DNA of 64,000 nt from an uncultured bacterium (lineage in GTDB: Bacteria; Cyanobacteriota; Vampirovibrionia; Gastranaerophilales; Gastranaerophilaceae). How positions within the stretch are numbered: the first letter of the stretch is position 1; each line of letters opens with the position of its first letter. The stretch lies in NCBI GenBank assembly GCA_903868125.1, contig CAIPUE010000015.1, forward strand, positions 90,018 to 154,017, given 5' to 3'. Shown in pieces: positions 1-8,388 of this stretch. The translations under genes were made by a program, and so were the position numbers. Under the pieces are notes generated by a model. The model made no database searches and had not been told where the DNA came from. It saw only the letters and a program-made list of their open reading frames with translations.

Positions 1-18
1 TAGGTAAGGAGATATTAC

Positions 19-615
19 ATGTCAAAATATTTGAGCAAAGAAGAAGTTAAGCAATGGAGAAGCTCATTAGAAAAGATTACTTTGGAAGAATATGCTTCAA
101 GATTGGGAAAAGTAATAGAAGAAGAAAAACATACAAATGACTTGATTGATATTGTTTTAAAAGGACAATCCGTTATGTCCAAAGTTGATAGTTTAACGAT
201 TACGAAAGGCGAAAAAATTAATTCTATTGCTCAAAGATCTTTTGAACGAGAAAAAGAAATTTCACACGCACCTTTTTCAGTCACTGTAAACAAGCCAAAA
301 GTCCAAAATGAAATTAAAAAGAGCGAAAAGACGACTATCAAAACCGACAACATTGAGACTCCAAAAACGCCCGAAAAACCTTCGTTAAGAGAAGAGGTAA
401 GGTTGGTCTTTAATAAAGCGCTTACTGACAGAGAGCAATTGGTATTTGATTATTTTCTCAACAACAAAAATCAAATCGTATATGCAAAAGATTTGGCTAG
501 CCTGCTTGATTTACCAAGAGATTATGTTTATAAATATATCAAAAATCTTCGTGCCAAAATTGATGGCGGTGAACTGCAAAATGCTGACAATGGCGGTTAT
601 GTATTAAGCGTTTAG
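19..615 (+). CDS. Winged-helix DNA-binding domain protein, function unknown
   Basis: 198 aa. I do not recognise a named family. The N-terminal half (about residues 1-65) is charged and helical, and residues 85-125 are a Lys/Thr/Pro-rich linker. The last 65 residues (from about LREEVRLVFN) look like a winged helix-turn-helix: a helix with ALTDREQLVFDYFL, a second with KDLASLLDLPRDYVYKYIKNLRAK, and a terminal wing GGYVLSV, as in the output domains of response regulators. No receiver domain is present. A good ribosome-binding site (aagga) sits just before the ATG. A hairpin with a T-run follows at 649-696, so the gene probably ends its own transcript. A DNA-binding role is inferred from fold resemblance only. 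Confidence 0.7.
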   Translation: MSKYLSKEEVKQWRSSLEKITLEEYASRLGKVIEEEKHTNDLIDIVLKGQSVMSKVDSLTITKGEKINSIAQRSFEREKEISHAPFSVTVNKPKVQNEIKKSEKTTIKTDNIETPKTPEKPSLREEVRLVFNKALTDREQLVFDYFLNNKNQIVYAKDLASLLDLPRDYVYKYIKNLRAKIDGGELQNADNGGYVLSV

Positions 616-648
616 GTTGTACGTTTCCAAAACTTAATAAATTTGTGT

Positions 649-696
649 AAAAAAGCAAATGCTGTAGTATAATATGATTGGAGCACTTGCTTTTTT
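649..696 (+). terminator. Intrinsic terminator with a -10 box in its loop
   Basis: The arms AAAAAAGCAAATGCT (649-663) and AGCACTTGCTTTTTT (682-696) pair with one mismatch and end in a T-run, fitting a terminator for the winged-helix gene. The 18-nt loop contains TATAAT (668-673), about 50 nt upstream of the DUF262 gene. The loop may therefore also hold that gene's promoter, although I see no clear -35. Confidence 0.55.
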
Positions 697-722
697 AATT
701 TTAAAATTTATCAGGATAAAAT

Positions 723-1931
723 ATGAACTCATCTATAATTAATATATCAGAAGTTTTGAATAACGCGAAAAATCTTATTTCCGCGGGATTTTCCTCAGGA
801 TATAATTTTAATGAAATAAATGCTGCGGAATATTTTGATGAATTAATTGAAAATTCAACGCTGCCTACTCCGATTTTTTCAGGAATAATAATTATGGAAA
901 AATCAGAAAAGGAATTAACCCTTATCGATGGACTGCAAAGAATAACAACTATATGCTTACTTCTATGTGCATTATGCGAAATTTATAAAAATACTACAAC
1001 AAAAAATGAGACGGCTAAAAATAAAATTTTCAATATGTTTCTGCTCAACAATGATGAACCTAAGCTCCAATTGAAAAATCGGGAACAAGACATTTATAAA
1101 AAAATTCTTTTTTCGGAAGAGTTAAACGAAGAAGAACTCAAAAACAATTTATATAAAACTTATCAAAGTTTTTTATCAAAAATAAGTGCCAGAAAAATTT
1201 CGGGGACACAATTATTTAAAATTATTTCAAAAATTCAATTTATGGTTATTATAACCAACAAATCAGAAATATCAACCAGAGAACTTTATCAAGCACTTAA
1301 TTACAATAAGGACAAATTTCAAGTCAATTTAATTTCTGATTTTATAACCCAAATTGATGCAGTCGCGGGTGGTATCTGGCAAGAAACAACCGACTGTTAT
1401 TATAATTTAGGTCATCACGAACTATTGAAGACATTTCTGCTGGATTTTTTGACTATTCAAAATGATGGTAAAATCCCGAATAAAAATGCTTTATATAATA
1501 AATTTAAATCTTATTTTAATAAAATGGAAAAATTTCAAGATGCAAAAAAGATTACTCAAAATATTTGTAAATATGCTCAATATTATTTAAAAATCATTAA
1601 TGCTGATTTTGAAAATCTTGAAATACACGAAGAGATTACAATTCTGAACAACAACAATGGAAATGATGCTTATCCATATTTAATGGAAGCCGTTGGGGAT
1701 TTGGAGAATGGACATATACATCAAGATATGTTTTTGGACATACTTCGAATGATAAATTCATTCATCATAAGCAGGATTGAGGATCCGGATTGTCCACTAA
1801 AAGTTGACTTTGCAAGTCTAAGCACAGAGCTCAATAAAATGCTTGTTTACTCAAGCCGAACTCAGGAAATATTTGATGACAGTAAATTAACAATAAACGA
1901 AATGAACAATTTATCCACTTTTGAAGTATAA
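723..1931 (+). CDS. Divergent DUF262 (GmrS/ParB-like) protein
   Basis: 402 aa. Residues about 60-75 read TLIDGLQRITTICLLLCAL, matching the IVDGQQRLTTLxLLL signature of the DUF262 domain. In that family the motif belongs to a ParB/sulfiredoxin-like nucleotide-binding fold found in GmrSD-type restriction enzymes and other defence proteins. The usual early Y-x-x-P-x-YQR-x-Y-x-W motif is not evident, and I see no C-terminal DUF1524 His-Asn-His nuclease, so this is a stand-alone and divergent member. The rest is Asn/Lys/Ile-rich helical sequence. The gene looks more AT-rich than ftsH next to it, suggesting transfer. It lies on the same strand as ftsH, 48 nt upstream. Defence is a family-level possibility, not shown here. 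Confidence 0.65.
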   Translation: MNSSIINISEVLNNAKNLISAGFSSGYNFNEINAAEYFDELIENSTLPTPIFSGIIIMEKSEKELTLIDGLQRITTICLLLCALCEIYKNTTTKNETAKNKIFNMFLLNNDEPKLQLKNREQDIYKKILFSEELNEEELKNNLYKTYQSFLSKISARKISGTQLFKIISKIQFMVIITNKSEISTRELYQALNYNKDKFQVNLISDFITQIDAVAGGIWQETTDCYYNLGHHELLKTFLLDFLTIQNDGKIPNKNALYNKFKSYFNKMEKFQDAKKITQNICKYAQYYLKIINADFENLEIHEEITILNNNNGNDAYPYLMEAVGDLENGHIHQDMFLDILRMINSFIISRIEDPDCPLKVDFASLSTELNKMLVYSSRTQEIFDDSKLTINEMNNLSTFEV

Positions 1932-1979
1932 TAAAAAAAGAATTATGAGAGATAGAGTAAATATAGAGGTATTTTTTAA

Positions 1980-3869
1980 ATGAATAAAAGTCAATCAATG
2001 GGGATGTACGTAATATTGGGAATAATGGTTTTAGCATTTGTATCTATGCTTATGGCAGGGCCTAATACAAGTACTCAGGAGTTGTCATATACAGAGTTTT
2101 TACAAAAGCTTAAAGCAGGAGAAATAAAAAGTGTCGAAATAGACAAAGATTCTACTTCGTTAATAGCTCAACCCAAAGTTCAGCCCAAGATTGTAAAACC
2201 AGCCAATGAAACGATGAAAGCATTATACGGTGAGCAAAAAACACCGATTATACAATATAAAGTTCTAACTCCAAGTGATGCAACCCTGATGATAAAACTG
2301 GAAAGTGCAAATGTCGATGTTAATGTCAAAAAACCTAGCGAGTCTTCGCAATGGATGGGTGTTTTAGGCTCATTAATTTTACCTTTGCTATTCATTATAT
2401 TTTTAGTTGTAATGGCAAAAGGACTTCAGGCAGGTGGCTCTCAGGCAATGTCGTTTGGAAAAAGCAAGGCTAAATTAATGCTTGACAATAAGGTTAAAAT
2501 TGCGTTTAAAGATGTTGCCGGAATTGATGAAGAAAAAGCTGAACTTGAAGAAATAGTCGATTTTTTAAAAAATGGTGAGAAATATATTAAATTAGGCGCG
2601 AAAATCCCCAAAGGGGTTTTGCTCGTCGGCGTTCCGGGAACAGGTAAGACGCTTATGGCTAAAGCAGTAGCAGGCGAAGCCGGTGTCCCGTTCTTTTCAA
2701 TAAGCGGTTCTGATTTTGTAGAAATGTTTGTCGGAGTCGGCGCTAGCAGAGTGCGAGATTTATTTGAACAGGCGAAAAAACACCAGCCATGCATTATATT
2801 TATAGACGAGATTGATGCAGTCGGACGTCAGCGTGGCGCAGGATTGGGTGGAGGACACGATGAAAGAGAACAAACTCTTAATCAATTGTTGGTTGAAATG
2901 GACGGATTTGATGAAAATACGAACATAATAGTAATAGCGGCAACAAACAGACCTGATATCTTGGATAATGCGCTTTTAAGACCGGGAAGGTTTGACAGAC
3001 AAATTGTTATTAATCGACCTGACATATTAGGTAGAGAACAAATTTTAATGGTTCACGCCAAAAATAAACCGTTGGCTGATGAAGTTGATTTGAAAATTTT
3101 GGCGAAACGTACTCCGGGATTTACGGGAGCTGATTTGCAGAATTTATTGAACGAAGCTGCGCTTTTGGCAGCTCGTCACGATAAAACAAAAATATACATG
3201 GATGATTTGGAAGAAGCAATCGATAAGGTTATGGCCGGACCTGAAAAGAAAAGTAGGATTATTTCTGACGAAGAAAAAGAAAATACTGCTTTTCACGAGG
3301 TTGGACACGCGCTTTTATCTAAATTACTAAAAAATTGTGACCCGCTTCATAAGGTTTCAATAATACCCAGAGGTATGGCGCTTGGCATCACAATGACGCT
3401 ACCGGAGAAAGACCATTTAACAATGACAAAAGCCCAACTGCTAGACCGAATCACAATGACATTAGGTGGTCGGGTTGCCGAGGAGCTTACTTATGGTCCC
3501 GAATCAATCACTACCGGAGCTTCAAATGATTTGGAAAAAGTAACGGCTCTTGCTCGTAAAATGGTAACCGCATACGGTATGAGCGAAAAAATGGGTAATA
3601 TGGCTTACGGAAAAAGTGAAGAACATGTCTTTATGGGGAGAGATTTCGGACATGCAAGGGATTTTTCAGAAGAAATTGCAGCTGATATAGACAAAGAAGT
3701 TAAGAAAATTGTCGATGAATGTTATGAATTAGCTCATAAATTATTGCAAGAAAACAAGGATATACTTGAATATATTGCTAAAAAGCTTTTAGAAGAAGAA
3801 ACTCTTGACGAAAAAGAATTTGTTGCACTTATGGATAAAATTAAAAATGACAGAAGTAATCAAGGTTAA
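1980..3869 (+). CDS. ftsH: ATP-dependent zinc metalloprotease FtsH
   Basis: 629 aa, normal length. This membrane-anchored AAA+ protease degrades misfolded membrane proteins and short-lived regulators. Two membrane segments are visible (about residues 8-26 and 126-147) around a periplasmic domain. The AAA module has Walker A GVPGTGKT (about 217-224), Walker [12 protein letters not shown] and the second region of homology ([20 protein letters not shown]). The protease domain has the zinc motif HEVGH and the C-terminal [18 protein letters not shown]. An agagg-type ribosome-binding site precedes the ATG. The 3' end overlaps the next gene by 23 nt, so the two are probably co-transcribed. Confidence 0.97.
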   Translation: MNKSQSMGMYVILGIMVLAFVSMLMAGPNTSTQELSYTEFLQKLKAGEIKSVEIDKDSTSLIAQPKVQPKIVKPANETMKALYGEQKTPIIQYKVLTPSDATLMIKLESANVDVNVKKPSESSQWMGVLGSLILPLLFIIFLVVMAKGLQAGGSQAMSFGKSKAKLMLDNKVKIAFKDVAGIDEEKAELEEIVDFLKNGEKYIKLGAKIPKGVLLVGVPGTGKTLMAKAVAGEAGVPFFSISGSDFVEMFVGVGASRVRDLFEQAKKHQPCIIFIDEIDAVGRQRGAGLGGGHDEREQTLNQLLVEMDGFDENTNIIVIAATNRPDILDNALLRPGRFDRQIVINRPDILGREQILMVHAKNKPLADEVDLKILAKRTPGFTGADLQNLLNEAALLAARHDKTKIYMDDLEEAIDKVMAGPEKKSRIISDEEKENTAFHEVGHALLSKLLKNCDPLHKVSIIPRGMALGITMTLPEKDHLTMTKAQLLDRITMTLGGRVAEELTYGPESITTGASNDLEKVTALARKMVTAYGMSEKMGNMAYGKSEEHVFMGRDFGHARDFSEEIAADIDKEVKKIVDECYELAHKLLQENKDILEYIAKKLLEEETLDEKEFVALMDKIKNDRSNQG

Positions 3870-4743
3870 TCAACCTATTCGAGAAATAAATTTTGAGGGA
3901 CTAAAAATAGGCGGTGAAAATGACTTTTTGGGGTCGAAGCCTGTTTTTGCACTTGAACTGAATATCTTTGACTTTAGCGCGTCATCGCATATCGTTAAGG
4001 ATTATTTTAATTCGCAAGGTAATCAATCTTTACCCGCTGAGGCAATTAATTTGGTATCTGTGGCGCAAGAAACCCCTTGTGATATTTTAGCTCTAAAATT
4101 CAATATCCCCGAAGATGATTTGGAGAAAAACATTGCTAAAGCAAAAAAACTTTTAAAAACTCTTTTGCCTCATATAAAAAAACCGCTTTTGATTAGAGGA
4201 GTGAATAATAAATCTGTTGACATTAAGCTTTTGCCTGAGTTGATGGAAGTTTTGGACAGGGAAGTTATAATTGCTTTTGCTACTGAAAATACGTATAAAG
4301 AAATAGTTCCTGCGGTAATTAAAGGCGGACATATTTTGGCTATAAGAACCCCGATTGATATAAATTTGGCAAAGGAAATGAATATTTTAACCTCGGATAT
4401 GGGGCTTAGTCTTGATAAAATCCTAATTGATACCGATATGGGAGGACTTGGCTATGGGCTTGAATACGGATACAGTATAATGGAGCGGATTAAGCTTGCG
4501 GCATTTGAGGGCGATAAGATGTTAAATATGCCTTTGATTGCCTTTGCGGGTGAAGAAGCTTTGAAAGTGAAAGAGGCAAAATCGGATACTTTTTCTAAAA
4601 GTTTTGGCGATTTTAAAGAACGTTCTATGATGTTTGAAATTACTACCGCTTCAGCGGTGATGGCTGCAGGTGCAAATTTAATCGTGCTCGAACATCCGCA
4701 AAGCATTGAAGCGATAAGAAGTGAGTTAAACGGCAAACGGTAA
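3847..4743 (+). CDS. acsD: Corrinoid iron-sulfur protein small subunit (CO dehydrogenase/acetyl-CoA synthase delta-like)
   Basis: 298 aa from the ATG at 3847, which starts [10 protein letters not shown]; an in-frame ATG at 3805 lies deeper inside ftsH and adds 14 unlikely residues. The sequence fits the TIM-barrel delta subunit family (AcsD/CdhD). This partner of AcsC carries methyl groups from methyltetrahydrofolate to acetyl-CoA synthase in the Wood-Ljungdahl pathway. Recognisable parts are FALELNIFD near the start, PLLIRGV, ILIDTDMGGLGYGLEYGYSIMERIKLAA, and the C-terminal ITTASAVMAAGANLIVLEHP. acsC follows after 143 nt. No acsA, acsB, acsE or other pathway gene is in this window. The stop codon and last residues (NGKR) lie inside a heptamer repeat. 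Confidence 0.85.
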   Translation: MTEVIKVNQPIREINFEGLKIGGENDFLGSKPVFALELNIFDFSASSHIVKDYFNSQGNQSLPAEAINLVSVAQETPCDILALKFNIPEDDLEKNIAKAKKLLKTLLPHIKKPLLIRGVNNKSVDIKLLPELMEVLDREVIIAFATENTYKEIVPAVIKGGHILAIRTPIDINLAKEMNILTSDMGLSLDKILIDTDMGGLGYGLEYGYSIMERIKLAAFEGDKMLNMPLIAFAGEEALKVKEAKSDTFSKSFGDFKERSMMFEITTASAVMAAGANLIVLEHPQSIEAIRSELNGKR

Positions 4744-4758
4744 ACGGTAAACGGTAGG
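4731..4758 (+). repeat. Heptamer tandem repeat (CGGTAAA)n
   Basis: Four consecutive 7-mers, CGGCAAA, CGGTAAA, CGGTAAA and CGGTAGG, overlap the end of acsD and run into a REP palindrome. The same heptamer on the opposite strand (CCGTTTA) forms a five-unit array at 54474-54508. The seven-base unit does not keep codon phase. It resembles the short tandem repeats of cyanobacterial intergenic DNA. Confidence 0.85.
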
Positions 4759-4777
4759 GTGCGGATTCAACCGCACC
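4754..4777 (+). repeat. REP palindrome, class 1
   Basis: GTAG followed by GGTGCGG-N6-CCGCACC. This copy has loop ATTCAA. The GTAG head and short hairpin match the organisation of RAYT-associated REPs. Further copies are at 23558, 41143, 56141, 56241, 56856 and 61004, with a partial at 56116. Confidence 0.88.
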
Positions 4778-4810
4778 GACAAAAAATAAACAAACCCAAT
4801 GACCGAGAAG

Positions 4811-4870
4811 TAAAAAGGGGAAAGTAAGCGAAAATCGCAAAACTGTTCAACTTTTCGACTTTTCAACTAA
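4811..4870. repeat. Dispersed TTCAACT/TTCGACT-type repeat, copy A
   Basis: The stretch runs from a GGGGAAAGTAAGCG block through GCAAAACTGTTCAAC to CTTTTCGACTTTTCAAC, just before acsC. The reverse complement of 19321-19400 has the same blocks in the same order, with one extra ACTAATCG unit. The two are therefore homologous copies that differ by a unit insertion or deletion. Confidence 0.7.
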
Positions 4871-4886
4871 AAAAGGATACAACAAA

Positions 4887-6053
4887 ATGGAATTATCAGG
4901 ATTACAGGTTTTTAAATATTTACCGGCAGCAAAGAGACTGCCTGAGGGGAATTGCAAAAAATGCGGATTTCCGACTTGCATGGCGTTTGCGCTTAAGCTT
5001 GCTAAAAATCAGACTGAAATTCAACTTTGCTCTTATGCGCCCGAGGAATTAAAAGAAATTTTCGAGCAAGGGATGAAAAAACCACAAAAAGAAGTTTTTC
5101 TGGGGCATAAGCATAAGGTTTTAATCGGCGGGGAAAATGTCCTTTTTCGTCACGACAAGACTTTTGTGAATAAAACGGCTATCGCGGTTGTACTGGATGT
5201 TTCACAAGTAGGCTGGGACGAAAAATTTAAAAGAATTACCGAATTTGAAATTACGAGAATTAACGAAACTTTTAAGGTCGATTTGGTCTATTTAAAAGGC
5301 GATGTTCGACCTGAATTAACCCAAAAGCTTGACAATTTGGGCTTTGCGTATATTTTTGAAGACGACTTGAAAGATATTATGCAAGTTGAAGACGGAAATG
5401 TTTTTGAAACAATCCAAACTTTGACAACGATAAGAAAAAAAGCGGTTTTGGAGAAAGACGAAAATTATTCAAATCCTGTTATGGTTTATTTTAGGCATGA
5501 TGAAAATATTCTCAAATTAATGTCAAGAGCTGGTTTTTACCTCTGTAAGTACACTAATTTACTTATTTTTGAGGATTTTAATGAAGCGCTGATTTCTACA
5601 TTGATTACATTGCGCCAAAATATTTATACTGACCCGCAAAAACCTTTACAGGTGGAATCTAAGGTTTATGAATTTAATAACGCAGATGAAAATTCATTAA
5701 TATTTTTGACAACAAATTTTGCCTTGACTTATTTTGCGGTCTCAAATGAAATAGAATCGTTGAATAAGCCTGCTTATATTGTGGTTACCCCATCTGACGG
5801 AATGAGTGTTTTGACCGCATGGTCGGCTGAGAAATTCACGGCACAGATTGTCGCAAAAACGGTTAATCAATTTGAATTAGCAAAAAAGGTTAAAAACAAA
5901 CAATTAATAATCCCAGGGCTATTGGGCCACATGAAAGAAGAAATAGAAGAAGCATTGCCCGAATTCAAAATTCTTGTCGGTCCAAACGAAGCATATTTGT
6001 TAGGAGATTTTGTTAAAGGATTAACTGTTTTTAAAAATGAGGACACGGAATAA
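4887..6053 (+). CDS. acsC: Corrinoid iron-sulfur protein large subunit (acetyl-CoA synthase gamma-like)
   Basis: 388 aa, somewhat shorter than the roughly 440 aa usual for AcsC/CdhE. The N-terminal domain has the 4Fe-4S pattern NCKKCGFPTC...QLC (residues about 22-45), typical of this subunit, with GLQVFKYLPAAKRLP before it. A TIM-barrel-like middle follows (about 95-290). The C-terminal region keeps TAWSAEKF, KLIIPGLLGHMKEEIEEALP-like sequence and ILVGPNEA, as in the cobalamin-binding end of the family. It follows acsD and so probably forms a CFeSP heterodimer. The substrate pathway is uncertain because the other Wood-Ljungdahl genes are not nearby. An aagga ribosome-binding site lies about 15 nt upstream of the ATG. 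Confidence 0.88.
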   Translation: MELSGLQVFKYLPAAKRLPEGNCKKCGFPTCMAFALKLAKNQTEIQLCSYAPEELKEIFEQGMKKPQKEVFLGHKHKVLIGGENVLFRHDKTFVNKTAIAVVLDVSQVGWDEKFKRITEFEITRINETFKVDLVYLKGDVRPELTQKLDNLGFAYIFEDDLKDIMQVEDGNVFETIQTLTTIRKKAVLEKDENYSNPVMVYFRHDENILKLMSRAGFYLCKYTNLLIFEDFNEALISTLITLRQNIYTDPQKPLQVESKVYEFNNADENSLIFLTTNFALTYFAVSNEIESLNKPAYIVVTPSDGMSVLTAWSAEKFTAQIVAKTVNQFELAKKVKNKQLIIPGLLGHMKEEIEEALPEFKILVGPNEAYLLGDFVKGLTVFKNEDTE

Positions 6054-6059
6054 TTCCAA

Positions 6060-6222
6060 AATGAGCTTGCGGAAAAATTAAAATTTTCCTCGCAAGCTCC
6101 TATGTCCGGCTTAAATCCATACCGCCGGCTATCCAGCAGCCGGTATGGATTTAGCACTTCTTAGGTCGGATTTAAAAAATTGCAAAAAATTGTCATTTTT
6201 TGCAATTTTTTAAATCCTCAAT
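6060..6222. mobile_element. MITE-like element, copy 1 (with target duplications)
   Basis: The element is 6063-6219, with the direct repeat AAT on each side (6060-6062 and 6220-6222). The left end GAGCTTGCGGAAAAATT is the terminal inverted repeat. The right end is worn in this copy (...TTTTTTAAATCCTC). The centre holds a GC-rich hairpin with arms around AAATCCATACCG and CGGTATGGATTT. It carries no ORF and lies between the convergent acsC and marC. Confidence 0.88.
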
Positions 6223-6248
6223 ATACAATTTCTAAATTTTCCGCGGCC

Positions 6249-6896
6249 TCAATAATTAATTTTTGAAAATTCTTGTACGGCGCCATAAATTCCTTCGATA
6301 AACATTTGCGTTCCGATAACTATTAAAATTAATCCCATCATTCTTGTGAGTGATTTTAGTGCACTAAGTCCGATTATTTCTTTTATATGTTTGCCCAAAA
6401 TAAAAAATAAATATGTTATGACGCATAAAAGTGCAAACGCAAAAATTGTAACAAAAAGGTTGATAATTCCACCCGTAGAAAAATTCATTGCCGTTATAAT
6501 TACTCCCGGACCTGCTAATAGCGGAATTCCCAACGGAGTAACCGCGACTGAACCTTCTGATTTCATTGTTTTTTCGATTACTTTTTTGGATGGGTTGTTA
6601 ATCAACGATTGCTTTCCTTGAAGCATTTCATAGCCGATTAAAGCGACCAATATACCTCCGGCAAGCCTTAGTGCGGTGAAGCTGACCCCAAATAAGTCTA
6701 ACAACAAATGCCCCGCAACTGCAAATATAACTACCGCTATAAAAGCTGTAGTCGTGGATATACGCGCGATTTTTTTAGCATTTTGTTCATCTTCATTTGC
6801 AGTTAAAGTTAAAAAAATTGACACCCCCGAGAACGGATTCATTATCGCCGAGAATCCCATAAAAACTACGCCCGCATAGACTATTTTTTCAAACAT
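6249..6896 (-). CDS. MarC family inner-membrane protein
   Basis: 215 aa, typical of the MarC/UPF0056 family, with about six hydrophobic segments. Family features are MNPFSGVSIFL near the N terminus (about 20-30), the LRLAGGILVALIGYEML helix, the conserved VTPLGIPLLAGPGVI loop (about 120-135) and the ILIVIGTQMFIEGI C-terminal helix. The molecular function of the family is not established; the old link to multiple antibiotic resistance is not supported. A GGGAG ribosome-binding site precedes the ATG. It is monocistronic here, convergent with acsC across a MITE. Confidence 0.9.
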   Translation of the reverse strand: MFEKIVYAGVVFMGFSAIMNPFSGVSIFLTLTANEDEQNAKKIARISTTTAFIAVVIFAVAGHLLLDLFGVSFTALRLAGGILVALIGYEMLQGKQSLINNPSKKVIEKTMKSEGSVAVTPLGIPLLAGPGVIITAMNFSTGGIINLFVTIFAFALLCVITYLFFILGKHIKEIIGLSALKSLTRMMGLILIVIGTQMFIEGIYGAVQEFSKINY

Positions 6897-6949
6897 GTTC
6901 GCTCCCTAATCATGAGACTAATGCACAAGTAAGAACCCGCATAGGGACA

Positions 6950-6979
6950 TTTCTCCCGAAATCAAAGATTTCGGAGAAA
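6950..6979. other. Stem-loop between idh and marC
   Basis: TTTCTCC and GAAATC pair with GATTTC and GGAGAAA around a three-base loop, with one unpaired C. It lies downstream of the isocitrate dehydrogenase gene and upstream of marC on the minus strand. No T-run follows, so a terminator role is uncertain. Confidence 0.4.
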
Positions 6980-7096
6980 GCAGTCAAAACAAATTTTCTA
7001 TAATTGTGCAGTGGTCTTATCTTACTTTTATAGTATTTTTAAATAAAATGAAAAATAAATCAAGGTCAAAAGGATTTAAGCCAAAAGGATTTAAAT

Positions 7097-8092
7097 TTAG
7101 CGTAAGTTCTTGAGAATTTCTTCAGTAAATTCGGAGCATTTTGCGTTCCCGCCTAAGTCAGCGGTTAAAATTGAACCGTCTAAAGCTTTTAATAAAGCAT
7201 TTTCGATTTTTTGGGCATAAGAATTTTCGCCAATGTATTTAAGCATTTCTATGGCACAAAGCAATAATGCCGTCGGATTTGCTTTGTCCTGACCCGCAAT
7301 ATCAGGAGCAGAACCATGTACCGCTTCAAAAACCGCACAATCATTACCGATATTTGCACCTTGAGCTATTCCAAGTCCGCCAATCAACCCTGCACATAAA
7401 TCTGAGACAATATCACCATACAAATTCGGTAACACCAAAATATCGAATTGAGAAGGGGCTTGAACCAACTGCATGCAAAGGTTATCGACTAAAATTTCTT
7501 TATATTTAATATCGGGGTAATTTTTTGCAACATCTCTAACGCTTTCTAAAAACAAACCGTCAGAGAGCTTGCAAATATTCGCCTTTGAAACTGCACAAAC
7601 TTGTTTTCTGCAGTTTTTGACAGCATAATCAAACGCAAATTCTGCAATTCTTGTTGAAGCCCCCCTCGTAATAATTTTTATACTTTCTGCTGTATTTTCA
7701 TCAATTTTTCTTTCGATTCCTGCGTATAAATCCTCAGTATTTTCTCTTACAACAACAATATCTACGTTGTCAAATTTTGTTTTCACATTGGGTAAATTTT
7801 TACAGGGTCTTAAATTCGCATACAAATCCAATTCTTTTCGAAGTGCGACATTAACGGAGCGAAATCCTTTACCAATGGGTGTTGTAACCGGTGCTTTCAG
7901 CGCGACTTTATTTTTTTTAATCGAGTTAATAACTCTTGTGGGCAGCGATTCGCCATCTGTTTCAAGCGCATCAATTCCTGCAGTTTGGATGTCCCAAACA
8001 AGTTTTAAGCCGCTTTTCTCAATTATCTTGACAACGGAATTTGTTATTTCGGGACCTATTCCATCGCCGGGAATTAATGTTATTGTTTTCAT
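7097..8092 (-). CDS. NAD-type isocitrate dehydrogenase (isocitrate/isopropylmalate dehydrogenase family)
   Basis: 331 aa. It belongs to the beta-decarboxylating dehydrogenase family, which oxidises and decarboxylates a 2-hydroxy acid such as isocitrate to 2-oxoglutarate. It starts with ITLIPGDGIGPEI. It carries the substrate motif VVRENTEDLYAGIE (about 115-128), which favours isocitrate over 3-isopropylmalate, then KANICKLSDGLFLE, the metal-site stretch VLPNLYGDIVSDLCAGLIGGLG and the nucleotide site EAVHGSAPDIAG. The length matches NAD-dependent enzymes rather than the roughly 415-aa NADP Icd. Its ATG overlaps the stop of the 68-aa gene upstream (ATGA), implying translational coupling. Homoisocitrate as substrate cannot be excluded. 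Confidence 0.88.
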   Translation of the reverse strand: MKTITLIPGDGIGPEITNSVVKIIEKSGLKLVWDIQTAGIDALETDGESLPTRVINSIKKNKVALKAPVTTPIGKGFRSVNVALRKELDLYANLRPCKNLPNVKTKFDNVDIVVVRENTEDLYAGIERKIDENTAESIKIITRGASTRIAEFAFDYAVKNCRKQVCAVSKANICKLSDGLFLESVRDVAKNYPDIKYKEILVDNLCMQLVQAPSQFDILVLPNLYGDIVSDLCAGLIGGLGIAQGANIGNDCAVFEAVHGSAPDIAGQDKANPTALLLCAIEMLKYIGENSYAQKIENALLKALDGSILTADLGGNAKCSEFTEEILKNLR

Positions 8093-8295
8093 TTTTCTTC
8101 TTTTTTAACCACTTTTAATGTTCTCTTAAACTCTTTATAGAACCCGCAATTAGTAACGGTTAAGCTGTCTTCCAAATACACAACGCCTTGCCCCAATGCT
8201 TCTAAAAGAGGGCAAGCGATGCCTTTGGCATAATTCTCGCAAGTCAGGCACTGGTCATCATCGTCAATATAAACAGTATAATCGATACAATACAT
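8089..8295 (-). CDS. Small cysteine-containing protein, coupled to isocitrate dehydrogenase
   Basis: 68 aa, no family recognised. It has five cysteines, including CLTCENYAKGIACPLLEAL (a CxxC followed by a third Cys nine residues on) and TNCGFYKEF, suggesting a metal or small Fe-S site. A DDDD run precedes the CxxC. Its last codons overlap the start of the dehydrogenase gene by 4 nt. No Shine-Dalgarno is visible. A TATAAT box lies 6 nt before the ATG, so the message is probably leaderless. The overlap, the promoter position and the Cys pattern make it a likely real gene. Confidence 0.6.
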   Translation of the reverse strand: MYCIDYTVYIDDDDQCLTCENYAKGIACPLLEALGQGVVYLEDSLTVTNCGFYKEFKRTLKVVKKEEK

Positions 8296-8301
8296 AATAT
8301 A

Positions 8302-8331
8302 ATTATACTACAGCATGCACATGTTTGTAAA
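8302..8331 (-). promoter_or_regulatory. Promoter for the 68-aa protein and isocitrate dehydrogenase operon
   Basis: On the minus strand, TTTACA (8331-8326) and TATAAT (8307-8302) are separated by 18 bp. Transcription would begin about 7 nt after the -10, essentially at the ATG (8295), predicting a leaderless mRNA. The region is shared with the divergent clpP promoter. Confidence 0.5.
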
Positions 8332-8349
8332 ATAAAATAATATTTATAG

Positions 8350-8355
8350 TATAAT
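8350..8355 (+). promoter_or_regulatory. -10 box of clpP promoter
   Basis: TATAAT on the plus strand, 34 nt before the clpP ATG. The best -35 candidate is TTGTAA (8325-8330) at a long 19-bp spacing, overlapping the -35 of the divergent promoter. A ggagaag ribosome-binding site follows near 8378. Confidence 0.45.
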
Positions 8356-8388
8356 AGTCTCAGTAAATGCAAATAATGGAGAAGCGAG

